DNA of 64,000 nt from Zygnema cylindricum (taxonomy: Eukaryota; Streptophyta; Zygnematophyceae; Zygnematales; Zygnemataceae). Made by a program: the position numbers and the translations under genes. This document shows, piece by piece, positions 52,891 through 64,000 of this stretch; positions within the stretch are counted from its first letter, which is position 1; each line of letters starts with the position of its first letter. The notes beneath the pieces are model-generated. The model did not search any database, had not been told where the DNA came from, and saw only the letters and a list, made by a program, of their open reading frames with translations. The stretch is taken from contig JBBHKE010000040.1 in NCBI GenBank assembly GCA_037447655.1, forward strand, positions 178,028 to 242,027, given 5' to 3'.

Positions 52891-53397
52891 TGTTAGAGTC
52901 AAAATGGTAATCGGTCGTCGCGGCCTATCGCGCGACCAAATAGTTTTAGTTTGTCTTTTGTTGTCAAGCGTGCGGTCTTGTTCTTGTCTTTTATGTCTCG
53001 TAGTTTGTTTTGAAGATTCCCGGTCTCGCGTAGATTCTGTTTCGCGACGACCAGGTACAGATATTATTTGGTATGTAAGGTTTGTCGTTATATGGTTTTG
53101 TGTGTACCTTTGGGTAGTACGTTAGTACTACGTAGTTTTGTGTTGATTTGTTTGTTTGGTCTTATTTAGTGCGCACTATAATTTAGTCTTAGTTTATAGT
53201 TTGAAGTTGTGACATGACGCCTAATGTATTCTATATACTGCAGATTAATGGGAGGTAAAAGATACACTGATTATAGGGGAAAAACGTTCATGAAATATAT
53301 TGGCTTTTATGGACTGTCCTCTCTTGTGTGAATTTTTTTATTTATTCTTGATGCTTCTGCTGTTGTTTTAAGCACTGTGAGTTATTAGATCCTATCA
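52891..53397 (+). mobile_element. Copia 5' LTR
   Basis: Begins TGTTAGAGTCAAAATGGTAA and ends AGATCCTATCA, 507 bp. It aligns throughout with the LTR at 62433-62889 with visible substitutions and indels. Flanking bases GTTGA are not repeated after 62889 (GCTCT), so the two LTRs are not the ends of one simple insertion. Confidence 0.88.
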
Positions 53398-53399
53398 AG

Positions 53400-53411
53400 T
53401 GGTATCGGAGC
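53400..53411 (+). other. Primer-binding site, initiator tRNA-Met
   Basis: TGGTATCGGAGC two bases after the LTR. It differs at one base from the plant copia consensus TGGTATCAGAGC complementary to the 3' end of initiator tRNA-Met. Confidence 0.88.
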
Positions 53412-53456
53412 TTGTGTGCTCCCTTGAGGTGTAGAAGTGTGGCTAGTTTGGTCGAT

Positions 53457-55926
53457 ATGGGGAGAAAAAAGAAAAATACCCCTACTCAAATGATGCCTTC
53501 TTCTTCTACGATGATTCCTCGACCTCCGGATCCGGATCCTCCTGATCCAACCGAATCCGAATCATCGTCGGATCCGGAAGTAGAAACTCCATTTGCCTTC
53601 ACCGGCAAAACTTTTGAGGAAGCCGTTCCGATTGATCCGTTCGGACAAAAAAATGAGAATGAGGAGAAAAAGAAGGAGGAAGATGACGCGATGGGAGATC
53701 GTCTACAACAAATGATAGATGGTCTTTTCCGTTATGTTGATCAACGGATCTCGGATTCGAACCGTGTCACTAAACCTCTATTTTTCGGAAATCCCATTCC
53801 GACACATAGCGTCGCCGATACGGAAGGAGATGAAGTAGATGAAAAAGAGAGGAGGGAATTAATTCGAAAAGGAAAACTTCCCATTGATGATGATTCTGAT
53901 CTTGATGATTGGAGTGAAGGAGATGAGCATGTTGAATCTATGTCCGGAAAGATCGTCATCTTCAATGGAACGAACTATCAATCATGGAAGGAATATATCA
54001 AAGGTCAATTTAAATTGAAGCGACTTTGGAAGGTGGTAAAAGGGGTGGACAAGATGCCTACGTCGGATCGGAGAGCTTATCGCGTATGGACAAAGAAAAA
54101 TCTTTCCGCCGTCGGCGGTTTATTTCAATCATGTAGCACTTCCATACATGATTTATTTCTCACTCGAAGATTCGCCCATGATTGTTGGGTAGCCCTTGAA
54201 AATCATTTTGAGAAGAGTCTTCAAAATAAAGGACAACACATTTATACCGACTATACATCCTTCAAGGTGAAACCGAACGAATCTATCGATGAGGCCGCAA
54301 AAAGATTTAATATCATTATTGAGCAACTCGCAAATATGGGAAAATTTATTGAGGAGAATGATAAGGCATCGGTCTTCACCCATGCTCTACCAGAGAAAAT
54401 GATGCACTTAAGGGATATTCTCTTATCGAGGGATTCGAATACCTTGGATTCAATTATTACATTCCTCAAATCTACTGAAGCAAATCGTCCTAGCTCATCG
54501 AGGGGAACTCAACCGACCGGTTCCCTCAACGCGACGACACCGGAAACGCCCGATCTAAATTATTTTCGGGGAAGAGGAGGTAGAAGAGAAGGAAATCCGA
54601 GAGGAAGAGGTGGAAGAGGACACGAAAGGGCCGGGAGATCACCCTCTCAGCCCGGATATTCAGATCTGACCAATATTGTCTGCTTTCAGTGTGGCAAACT
54701 TGGTCATATGGCGGCCTCTTGTCCGGACAAGGAGCGCCAATGCCATTTTTGCGGGAAATGGGGCCATATAAGCCCCCAATGTTATTCAAAGCCTGAAAAT
54801 GGAAGCGCCGGCGGTAGAGGAGGCGGCGGCGGTAGAGGAGGCGGCGGCGGTAGAGGAGGCGGCGGCGGCCGATACACTCGTCGCGGCGGCGGTCGTCTCG
54901 GCGGCCGCGGTGGTCGCGAAGGCCGCCATGGAAGGGGAGGAGGACATTACCTTGGTGACGAGCATTTTGAAGGGGAAGGAGAAGGACCGCAAATATTTTC
55001 GGTCCTTAACCTGTCGCGCAATTTTTTAGCAGGCGCTACAGGACAAGAAAAGGACTGGATAATCGATTCGGGAGCGTCGCATCACGTATGTACGGACGCG
55101 TCACTTTTCTATGACCTACGGCAACTCACGGTACCGAAAAAAATTACTGTCGCAAGTGGACAGATAATTTCAATCGGTACAGTGGGTACTGTACGGATTG
55201 ACTTACCTATTTTGGACTCACGCGAAGTGGAAAAACTGACGCAGGTTGAACTAACAAATGTTTTATTTTTACCCGAAGGTTCAGTGAACCTTCTTAGCGT
55301 ACCTCAAATTCAACGAACAGGTTGCAGCGTACTTTCGTACGGAGATTCAACAATTAAAATTGTACGACCGGATGGTGTCCAAATCGGCGAAGGGGAGGTC
55401 ACGGAGTTTATGCACAGTCGTTTATTTTGGCGTCGGCCTAAATCCTTCCCAATTTCCGCTAGTATTATTTCACAAATATTTGATTTAAAAAGCGACTTGA
55501 CATTATGGCACCATCGGATGTGTCACACATCCGAGGCGAGTTTGCGACGAATGATAAAAAATGGGAGCGTAAGGGGACTGGATTTGGCGTCGAGAGAGAA
55601 AATTAACGTGTGCGAGGGATGTAGTAAGGGAAGACAAATTCGAAAGCCACATCCGGCTAAGGATCTGATGCATCGATCTAAGCATCCGCTTGATCTTGTG
55701 CATATTGATTTATGTGGGGACGTTAAACCGGAGACGATTGGAGGAAACAAATATATTATGGTGGTGGTGGACGATTTTTCTCGATTCACATGGGTAATAT
55801 TACTCAAACACAAATCCGAAGCATTTATACGCTTTCAAGAGTGGCATGTTATGGTCGAAAGACAATGTGAGAGAAAATTAAAATCCATAAGATCGGATAA
55901 TGGAGGGGAGTTTCTTGCTTTTGATC
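53457..55926 (+). CDS. Copia Gag-protease-integrase, intact up to an assembly gap
   Basis: ATG at 53457 (MGRKKKNTPTQ) opens a single frame of 823 codons up to the gap at 55927. Gag: Pro/Glu/Asp-rich N-terminus, then the UBN2-type core (FNGTNYQSWKEYIKGQFKLK, HIYTDYTSFKVKPNESIDE), an RGG-rich segment, two CCHC knuckles (CFQCGKLGHMAASC, CHFCGKWGHISPQC) and a (RGGGGG)n stretch. Protease WIIDSGASHHVC. Integrase begins LWHHRMCHTSEASL with Asp in HIDLCG and Asp in SDNGGEF just before the Ns. No lesion is present in what is visible, so this is the youngest copia copy here. The residues after the gap belong to other DNA. Confidence 0.92.
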
Positions 55927-55936
55927 NNNNNNNNNN
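55927..55936. other. Assembly gap (10 N)
   Basis: Ten N bases in the middle of the integrase. Sequence on the right does not continue the element, so the true gap is larger than ten bases or the join is wrong. Confidence 0.97.
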
Positions 55937-57591
55937 TCCTGAGAGAGAGGGTGTCTGCCAGAAACTGGTAGGTATTGAATGACGAGTCCCCTCGTTTAAG
56001 TTTCTAAGAAAAACGATAGCTCAGTCCCCTCAGAACGGAAATATCCCCACTTCCACCAATTTCAAAAACAGACGGTTCCACCGTCAATAATAACGACATT
56101 GTGTTTCCCCAGTCCCAATAGGATCTCCGAAGAACCTTCGACATGAAAGATTCCTGAATATCTCCAGAGTCTCAAAGTCCAATACCCGGGTGGGAGACTT
56201 AATGGACGCCCCATTCGTCTACTCACTATCCCCCAAAACCTTTTCTGGCATAGAGCTCCTATCATCATACTTTACCAGTATATGAAGCTCGTTCCATTAA
56301 AGATGGGTATCCTAGAGGGTGGGCCCATAACCTGAAACTCTGAGACCTCTATAAGTCCTTAGAAAGTACAGCTTCCAAGAAGCCTCTAGGATAACCCTGA
56401 CCCCTTTGTGTTACAGCAATAATAACTGCCACCTTGGCAGACAAAAACTTTAACCACCTTCACCCCTATAAAGGCAAGACTCCCCTGACTCGATAGCAAA
56501 AAGAATCTTTGAATTTGCTCCCCTGAGCAGTAAGTTATGGATGGTCAAAGACCGTCTGTGGGAGAGAGAGTCCTATCTACCAATTTTTTCTAAGTCATAT
56601 CTCTCTCACAAACTCTATCTACTAACGTACGGACCAATCATATTACTCTTCCGTACACAAAAGTACAGTTGTCGGTGTACTTTCTGTACGGATAATGCAC
56701 CACATGCCTAAATAATGGCTCGTGGTATATCCGGATTTGCTCCGTTAATCCTTGGAGATGCCGCGATCCAACATTATTCTGCCACGTGTCATCCGATGTG
56801 GCATTGACCATAAACCGCCGAAATCCTCTTCCGCGATCTCGACATTCATTCCGGCCGTCCGATTAAATGCACATTTAATCGTAGCCGTAATAAATACCTG
56901 CGCGGTATTCGATTTGTTATCGAAACAAATGCGCGGTACTTGTTTCATATCCGTATCGTAATCCGTACTTCTTCGTAACTGAACCTATGTATTCCGTAAG
57001 CAGTTTCCGTTAAATGAAATATCCTACATGGTAACGTTTTAAGAATTATAAAACCCCGTAGCATATATCGATAGTTCTAGACCTAACGGATAACGCTACC
57101 GTCTACCAGTTGTCTGCCGGCCGGCAGGTACCAGGATCAAATCCTGGTTGCATCAATATTTCTTTTAGTAAATAAACTACCATTCAATAAATCAACTAAT
57201 TCATTTCCCGTAAACCTCTGGATAGCCTAGGTAGCCATGGCTCTAACTTCCTCTCCAATTTCTCAGTGACTGCGACAAGTGTGGGAGTTGGAGAGAGAAG
57301 TTAGAGATAGACTGCCTCGACTTCTTTCTATTAAGACCTAGAAAATACTTAAAAGAGAACCTTCAATTTCTACAACTTCCTCTCGTGGTGCTAACGGATT
57401 GTCAGTGGGTGCAATTGGCTAACAGAAGTTCTCTATCCATTACTCATCGTACTCTGAGGTTACACGTCAGAATTGGGAAGTTCCACTGGTTTGACACTCT
57501 TCATGTATTTCTGCTTGGAGACCATGAAGTAATCTAGGGGAAACCTTGGCTGCAAAAGTGGAACCCGAGGATCGATTGGAGAAGTGGCGAC
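55937..57591. other. Unassigned DNA between two copia copies
   Basis: No similarity to the copia element. 56630-57060 has GTACGG and ATCCGTA words and could be an LTR of another element. A minus-strand frame at 56062-56268 is unrecognised. 57071-57154 is tRNA-like. It may belong to a Ty3/gypsy copy whose protein remnant lies at 57592. Confidence 0.4.
57071..57154 (+). tRNA. tRNA-like sequence, degenerate (pseudo-tRNA or SINE head)
   Basis: A-box-like TAGACCTAACGGATAACGC, similar to the D-arm of plant tRNA-Arg genes, and a T-arm CCAGG-ATCAAAT-CCTGG with perfect 5-bp stem and 7-base loop 53 bases later. The acceptor arms do not pair and no clean anticodon arm is visible; a perfect palindrome CTGCCGGCCGGCAG lies between. 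Not a working tRNA. Confidence 0.35.
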
Positions 57592-57797
57592 ATGAGAGTT
57601 AGGAAAGGTGAAAAAGAGTTTGAGGTAAAGGTGGGAGCTGCTGGTACGGGATCGGAAGAGGGACGGCTGCTTTCGGCCTTACAGCTTAAGAGGGCACTGA
57701 GGAAGGGGGAGACAATTGGTATGGCGGTCGTCCAACCTATGGAGGAAGGGAAGGAGGGGATTTTGAAAGAATGGAGTAAGAAGGACCCCAAAAATTA
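57592..57797 (+). pseudogene. Probable Ty3/gypsy polyprotein fragment
   Basis: Open 68-codon frame. LLSALQLKRALRKGETIGMA resembles the segment between protease and reverse transcriptase of gypsy polyproteins, where a Ser-Ala-x-Gln-x-x-Arg pattern is followed by a basic helix. It ends exactly where the second copia copy starts. Weak call; no catalytic motif is present. Confidence 0.35.
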
Positions 57798-60700
57798 ATG
57801 GATGGTCTTTTCCATTATGTCGATCAACGGATCTCAAAGTCGAACCGTGTCACAAGACCTCCATTTTTCAGAGATCCCATTCCGACACAAAGCGTCGTTG
57901 ATACGGAAGGAGATAAAGTAGATGAAGAGGAGAGGAGGGAATTAATTCGAATGGGGAAACTTCCCATTGATGATGATTCTGATCTTGATGATTGGAGTGA
58001 AGGAGATGAGCATGTTGAATCTATGTCCAGAAAGATCGTCATCTTCAATGGAACGAATTATCAATCATGGAAGAAATATATCAAAGGTCAATTTAAATTG
58101 AAGCGACATTGGAAGGTGGTAAAAGGGGTGGACAAGATGCCTACCTCGGATCAAAGAGCTTATCGGGTATGGACGAAGAAAAATCTTTCCGCCGTCGGCG
58201 GTTTATTTCAATCGTGTAGCACTTCGATTCACGATTTATTTCTTACCCGAAGATTCGCCCATGATTGTTGGGTAGCCCTTGAAAATCATTTTGAGAAGAG
58301 TCTTCAAAATAAGGGACAACACATTTATACCGACTATACATCCTTCAAGGTGAAACCGAACGAATCTATCGATGAGGCTGCAAAAAGAGTTAATATCATT
58401 ATCGTGCAACTCGCAAATATGGGAAAATTAATTGAGGAAAATGATAAGGCATCGGTCTTTACCCATGCTCTACCGGAGAAAATGATACATTTAAGGGATA
58501 TTCTCTTATCAAGGGATTCGAATACTTTGGATTCAATTATTACATTCCTCAAATCTACCGAAGCAAATCGTCCTAGCTCGTCGAGGGGAACTCAACCGAC
58601 CGGTTCCCTCAATGCGATGACATCGGAAACGCCCGATCTAAATTATCTTCGGGGAAGAGGAGGTAGGAGAGGAGGAAATCCAAGAGGAAGAGGTGGAAGA
58701 GGACACGAAAGGGTCAAGAGATCGCCCTCTCAGCCCGGATAGTCAGATCTGACCAATAATGTCTGATTTCAGTGCGACAAACTTGGTCATATGGCGGCCT
58801 CTTGTCCGGACAAGGAGTGTCAATGCCATTTTTGCGGGAAATGGGGCCCTATAAGCCCCCAATGTTATTCGAAGCCAGAAAATAGAAGAGTCGGCGGTAG
58901 AAGCGGCGGCGGCGGCGGTAGAGGAGATGGCGGCGGCAGGTACAGTGGTCGCGGCGGCGGTCGTTTCGGCGGCCGCGGCGGTCGCGGAGGTCGCCATGGA
59001 AGGGGTGGAGGACATTTCTTTGGAGACGAACATTTTGAAAGGGATAATGAAATACCGCAAATATTTTCGGTCCTTAACCTGTCGTGCGATTTGTTGGCAA
59101 GTACTACAGGACAAGAAAAGGACTGGATAATTGATTCGGGAGCGTCGCATCACGTATGTACAGACGCGTCCCTCTTCTATGACCTACGGCAACTCACGGT
59201 ACCGGAAAAAATTATTGTCGCAAGTGGACAGATAATTTCAATCAATACAGTGGGCAGTGTACGAATTGACTTACCTATGTTGGACTCATGCGACGTGGAA
59301 AAACTGGCGCAAGTCGAACTAACAAATGTTTTACAATTACCCGAAGGTTGAGTGAACCTTCTTAGCGTACCTCAAATTCAACGGACAGGTTGTAGCGTAC
59401 TTTCGTACAAAGATTCAACAATTAAAATTGTACGACCAAATGGTGTACAAATTGGCGAAGGGGATGTCACGAAATTTATGCACAGTCGGTTATTTTGGCG
59501 TCGGCCTAAATCCTCCCCAAATTCCGCCGGTATTATTTCACAAATATCCGATTTAAAGGGCGATTTGACATTGTGGCACTATCGGATGTGTCACACATCC
59601 GATGCGAGTTAACGACGAATGATAAAAAATGGGAGCGTAAGGGGATTAGACTTGGCGTCGGGAGAGAAAATTAACGGGTGTGAGGGATGTAGTAAGGGGA
59701 GACAAATTCGCAAGCCACATCCGGCTAAAGATCCAATGCATCGATCTAGGCATCCGCTTGATCTTGTGCATATTGATTTATGTGGGACGTTAAACCCGAG
59801 ACGATTGGAGGAAACAATTATATTATGGTGGTGGTGGACAATTTCTCTCGATTCACATGGGTAATATTGCTTAAACACAAATCCGAAGCATTTTTACGCT
59901 TTCAAGAGTGGCATGTGATAGCCGAAAGGCAATGTGAGAGAAAATTAAAATCTATAAGATCGGATAATGGAGGGGAATTTCTTGCTTTTGATCCTTATTG
60001 TAAAGAGTGCGGAATCTCTCATCAATATACCGTATCTTACTCACCTGAATCTAATGGCATTGCCGAGAGGAAAAATCGTACGCTTCAAGAAATGGTACGA
60101 TCCATGGTACACGGATCCGAGAGGATCATTCATTTATGGGGCGATGCAATTTTAACGGCGAATTATATTTGCAATCGGAGGGTTACATCGGTTTCGGGTG
60201 ATAAAACTCCGTATGAGTTGTGGTATGGGCGAAAGCCTACCTTACACCACATTCGGATTTGGGGATGTCGTGCGTCGGTTCGCAAAAGAGAAAGGGTAAG
60301 TTTGCATCAAGGAGTTGGAGTGGTTATTTCGTTGGATATAGCGAGAAAAGAAGCCTTTATCCTGTTTATGATCCGATTCGAAATATCATTGAGGAATCGA
60401 GGAATGTGGATTTTCACGAGGACTTATTATCCACAATCTCTCGATCGGCTAAGCGACATTCGAACCTTAAATTCCATGAAGAATTTGATATTGGTGACCT
60501 TAATGACATTGAAGGTTCGGATTCAGAAATTGAGCCGGAATCCACCTCCAATGTTAAGAGGGGGAAAGGTATATTTGTGGAGAATGAAAGTTTTGGTAAC
60601 ATTGGTGGGGATTCGCGAAGCGAAAATTCCCGAATGTCTTTGGACACGAGGAAATCTTTGTCTTCTAAATCAAGTGAACCATATTCTATTGAAGAGGAAC

Positions 60701-62403
60701 CGGCAAGAGAGGAGAAAGAATTTGAGCAGAGGAGGAGTATGCGTGAAAATAAAGGTAAGAAACCGGCTCGTCTTTCTTTTGATGGTAAGGGGAATGTGGA
60801 GAATTCATATTATTTTATTTCGGGGGAGAGGGAGGATGATTTCCTTTTATAGCAAACATAATGCGATAATCTGTCGGGCGATCAGCAATCATACAAGGAA
60901 GCACGAAAATCATGCGATTGGGAAAAGCATTGGAAATCGGCTAGAAGCGAGAACTTCAATGTATTATCGACAACCGAACATTTGATGAGGTAAGCCTACC
61001 GGAGGGCAAAAATGCTATTGATGCTAAGTGGATTTATAAAACCAAAACTCGTGCATCGGGGGAAGTAGTAAATCATATGGCTCGGCTAGTTTGCAAGGGC
61101 TTTCAACAAAGGGAGGGGATAGATTATACGGAGACATACGCACCGGTTGTTAAGTTTGATTCATTGAGGATGATTATTGCTGTTGCCGCTGCCGGTAAGA
61201 AGCACATTCACCGAATGGACGTAGAGACGGCGTTCTTGAATGGTGACTTGGAGGAGGAGGTTTATATGAAGGTTCCGGAAGGAATAGTGTCGAAGGAGGG
61301 GAAGGTATGGCGGCTGCGGAAGTCCTTGTACGGACTAAAGCAAGCACACAGGACTTGGTATTTAAGATTACACAAGGTCCTTACCGAATTTTGATTCGTC
61401 CGAACAGTTTCGGATTTTGGAGTTTACGTAAAAGGTGAGGGGGAGAGTCAAATCATATTTTCTGTGTATGTGGATGATTAATTGATGATATGTGACAAGT
61501 TGACGCGAATCGCGGAATTGAAAGAGTACCTACGTTTACATTTTAAAGTCACAGATTTGGGGGAACAATGATATATTCGTGGAGTGGAAGTTTTAAGGTA
61601 CGATAATGGAGATATTAAATTGTCGCAAGCGCAATATTGTAAAGAAGTACTAACGAAATTTGCTTTGTTGGATTCTAAGCCGGTTTTGACACCACTAGAT
61701 TCCAAACTTCAATATCGCAAATTTGAGGAGGACAAAACTATCCATGTGCCCTATCGTGAAGCCGTTGGAAGTTTAATGTTTTTAAGTGTGGCCATGCGAC
61801 CGGATATTTCAGCCGCAGTATCTGTCGTGATCCGTTTTTGTCAGGCTCCTAAGAAGATTCATTGGGAAGCTGTGAAAAGAATCTTTCGTTACCTTCCAGG
61901 TACAACTGAGATTGGATTATTATTTCAATTTGGACAAGTGTCTTTGGATTGCGTGGGATATTGTCATGCGGACTGGGGCGGAGATTTTGATACAGGAAAG
62001 TCAACGTCTGGTTATACTTTTAATATTGGTGGCGCGGCAATTTCTTGGAGTTCACGACTTCAGCCGACCGTTGCACTGAGTTCAACCGAAGCACAATATA
62101 TGGCCGCGTGCCATACTTCTAAGGTGTCAATTTGGATCAAAGAGTTACTTGGAGAATTAAAAATTTCTATTGGATGTATGAAAATCTATTCTGACAGTAT
62201 GAGCTAGATGGCGTTGTTCAAGAAACATGTATTCCACAAAAGGACAAAGCATATTAGGATTCAGTGGCATTTTTTACGCAATTTGGTCGCTGCGAAGGAG
62301 ATTGAATTTTTATACGTGTCGACGTTGGAAGGAGCCGCGGATATGTTGACGTAAGCTGCGGCTCATGAAGTAATTTTGAGAGGAAGACCTAAATTAGGTT
62401 TGG
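57798..62403 (+). pseudogene. Copia polyprotein, second copy, 5'-truncated and decayed
   Basis: Starts inside Gag (MDGLFHYVDQRISKSNR, matching 53719 onward), so the 5' LTR and first Gag part are missing. Stops or shifts: TAG near 58741, TGA near 58771, TGA 59349, a TAA near 59610, a frameshift near 59790, another near 60285, TGA near 61394, TAA right after YVDD near 61480, TGA near 61569, TAG near 62205 and TAA near 62353. The second zinc knuckle has His to Pro (CHFCGKWGPISPQC). Domains run Gag, protease (WIIDSGASHHVC), integrase (SDNGGEF, SNGIAERKN), RT (QREGIDYTET, MDVETAFLNG, SVYVDD) and RNase H (GYCHADWGGDF). TAG-CAA at 60850-60855 sits between integrase and RT as in the 18.7-kb element. 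Confidence 0.9.
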
Positions 62404-62432
62404 TGTAATGATTAAGTTTTGAGAGGGGGGAT

Positions 62433-62889
62433 TGTTTGAAACAAAAATGTAATCGGTCGTCGCGGTCTGTCGCGCGACCAAGTAGTTCGTCGTTTAGTCA
62501 CACCTGTGGTCCTGATTCTGTTTGATTGTTTCGCATGGTCTCGCGTAGATTCGGTTTCGCGACGACAAGGTACAGATATTGTTTGGTGTGTAAGGTTTGT
62601 CGCTATTTGGTTTCGTGTGTACTTTTCGGTAGTACATTAGTACTACGTAGTTTTGTGTTGATTTGTTTGTTTGGTTTTGTTTTGTGCGCACTATAATGTT
62701 GTCTTAGTTTATTGTTTGAAGTAGTGACATAACGCTTGATGTATACTATATACTGCAGAGTAGTGGGAGGGAAAAAAAACACACTGTATGGGAGAAAAAC
62801 GTTCTTCAAATATATTGGCTTTTATGGACTGTCCTCTCTTGTGTGAAAATATTGGTTAATGCTTCCGCTGAATTGTTAAGATCCTATTA
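62433..62889 (+). mobile_element. Copia 3' LTR
   Basis: Follows the polypurine tract GAGAGGGGGGAT. Begins TGTTTGAAACAAAAATGTAA and ends AGATCCTATTA, so its last dinucleotide is worn from CA to TA. It is 457 bp, about 50 bp shorter than the LTR at 52891 through internal deletions. Confidence 0.85.
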
Positions 62890-63659
62890 GCTCTCAAACT
62901 GTAGAACTCTTGTGCCTTTCTAAATGTGGAATAATAAATAAGAATGTAATAGAAGGAAGCGAATTGTAAAGGAAACAACAAACTTAATGATGCGAATTGT
63001 AAAGGAAACAACAAACTTAATAAAGCAAATTGTTAAAGAAATGACAAACTAAATGATTGATAAATAGCTTTAAAGCTGCTGCAGCAGCTTTATCAACTTG
63101 GCAAGCGTCTGCTGCAGTTGCCAAAGAGTCGGCTGAATACAAAATATAATCTTGGAAAGAGCCCTACTTATAAAATCTCCCATTTGGTCAACTTGGTGAA
63201 GTGTTCAACCTTCCAAAGCTTGGTACAACAGTACAGAAAGGTACAAGAGGACATTGTGAATCTTTATTAGTGTTGATACATAATGAAATATAGCTTGGTG
63301 TTTAACCAAAATTTAAAGTTTCCCTGTTTAATCTTTTGATATAATCCTAATTTAAATACGAGAGACGTGCACTTTTTCCAGCCACCTGCCATGTTACTAG
63401 AAGTCTGTGAGTCTTTAGCGAACTTAACAAACTTATGAATTTGAATTATGCCGTACACATTATAACAATTTTGTAATAATATAGCGAGGAAAGTGTACAG
63501 GTACTGCCAATTTGTTATTAATAAGTGTAATTATGAACCTGCTTGTGATATCGGTTACATACTTCCAAATTTACCGTAAAAATAAAATAGTTTGGAGGGT
63601 TTCGACTTTCGACTCAAGTGTATGAGCAAACGTTACAGTACAGCCTAGGCTCAGTCCAA
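62890..63659. other. AT-rich flank with minisatellite and palindrome
   Basis: 62959-63057 holds three copies of a 33-bp unit starting GCGAATTGTAAAGGAAACAA. 63071-63092 is a perfect 22-bp palindrome centred on CTGCAG. No PsK8 N-terminus is found here and no gene is recognised. Confidence 0.6.
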
Positions 63660-63843
63660 TACACCGCGAATCATATTTAGAGTAAAGTAAAAAATAGAGT
63701 AAAAAAAGAGAAAAAAAGAATTATAGTTAAGAACTCTAATTTGTGTGATATAACTTTTTCATAAAAGATTTTTATGAACTCTAGTTTATTTCAGTACTCT
63801 AATTTGGCACGCTTATATCTCTATTGTAAATAAGGAATTTGTA
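63660..63843 (-). mobile_element. Short TA-flanked element, family c, copy 2
   Basis: Reverse-orientation copy of 14835-15014, 184 bp, from TACACCGCGAATCATATTTA to GGAATTTGTA. The matched ends in two unrelated settings define the element. Non-coding. Confidence 0.75.
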
Positions 63844-64000
63844 TATAATCTCAAAAAACGTACAGTTTATCGTCACTATGACGTTTGCACTAAGCGGTTT
63901 GTTAAAACGCAATTACATGATAACGGCCTGTATCAAATCATTATTTGTACCTTTTTACTAATAAAAGTACAATTTTGCAAGGTTGGACGTTGTCCGTACT
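63844..64000. other. Right edge, nothing recognised
   Basis: AT-rich with GTAC words; no feature identified. Confidence 0.5.

Noticed and set aside
52891-62889. One complete 10-kb copia element between the two LTRs
   Set aside because: Gag, protease and part of the integrase occur twice, an N gap and unrelated DNA lie between, the LTRs differ markedly and there is no target duplication.

Overview
The window looks like nuclear DNA from a plant-lineage eukaryote. There are GT-AG introns with clear pyrimidine tracts, receptor-like/Pelle-type kinase exons, Ty1/copia elements primed from a plant-type initiator tRNA-Met site (TGGTATCGGAGC), Ty3/gypsy integrase remnants, several short inverted-repeat elements and very long G, C and purine tracts. 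A charophyte alga such as Chara would fit, but that is an impression and not a measurement. There are no bacterial operons.

The main content is a cluster of related kinase genes. The best preserved loci are on the minus strand at 43.6-39.3 kb (locus A) and 52.9-47.7 kb (locus B). Each has one or two exons coding a kinase-like fold without catalytic residues (called PsK here), then one exon coding a complete receptor-like-cytoplasmic-type kinase, then one coiled-coil exon. Every exon junction I can place is phase 0, so the parts can be joined, skipped or duplicated in frame. A plus-strand relative lies at 15.5-18.1 kb (PsK2-K2, decayed kinase). A third minus-strand locus (C, 31.7-24 kb) keeps two PsK exons and a relic of the 3' region but has lost its kinase. 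PsK1 (0.84-2.1 kb) belongs to a gene leaving the window on the left, and a plus-strand kinase tail relic lies at 46.6 kb. The architecture recalls the plant tandem kinase proteins (kinase plus pseudokinase, e.g. Rpg1 and Yr15) that act in immunity. Here the pseudokinase is N-terminal, in repeated cassette exons, with a coiled coil at the C-terminus. This is the best candidate for an undescribed system.

Mobile DNA fills most of the rest. A 5'-truncated copia element lies at 18.7-23.36 kb. A pair of partial copies of a related copia family lies at 52.89-62.89 kb, separated by an assembly gap at 55927-55936 and about 1.9 kb of unrelated DNA. Two of the three copies carry an in-frame UAG-CAA between integrase and reverse transcriptase, which suggests programmed readthrough. 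Two copies and a fragment of a gypsy integrase C-terminal (GPY/F) reading frame lie at 4.4-5.1, 10.95-11.77 and 26.8-27.1 kb, the first two inside a 3.2-kb direct duplication. Three TA-flanked short inverted-repeat families sit near the 5' ends of the kinase loci. A pair of about 0.65-kb arms in inverted orientation bounds 33.1-39.2 kb.

The remainder is AT-rich DNA without recognisable genes, and purine/pyrimidine microsatellites. Several of the largest homopolymers lie, on the coding strand, in the pyrimidine tracts just before PsK exons. Many dispersed repeats pair 0-3 kb with 25-26 kb, 32-33 kb with 45-46 kb and 24-25 kb with 48 kb, so the kinase loci spread by segmental duplication.
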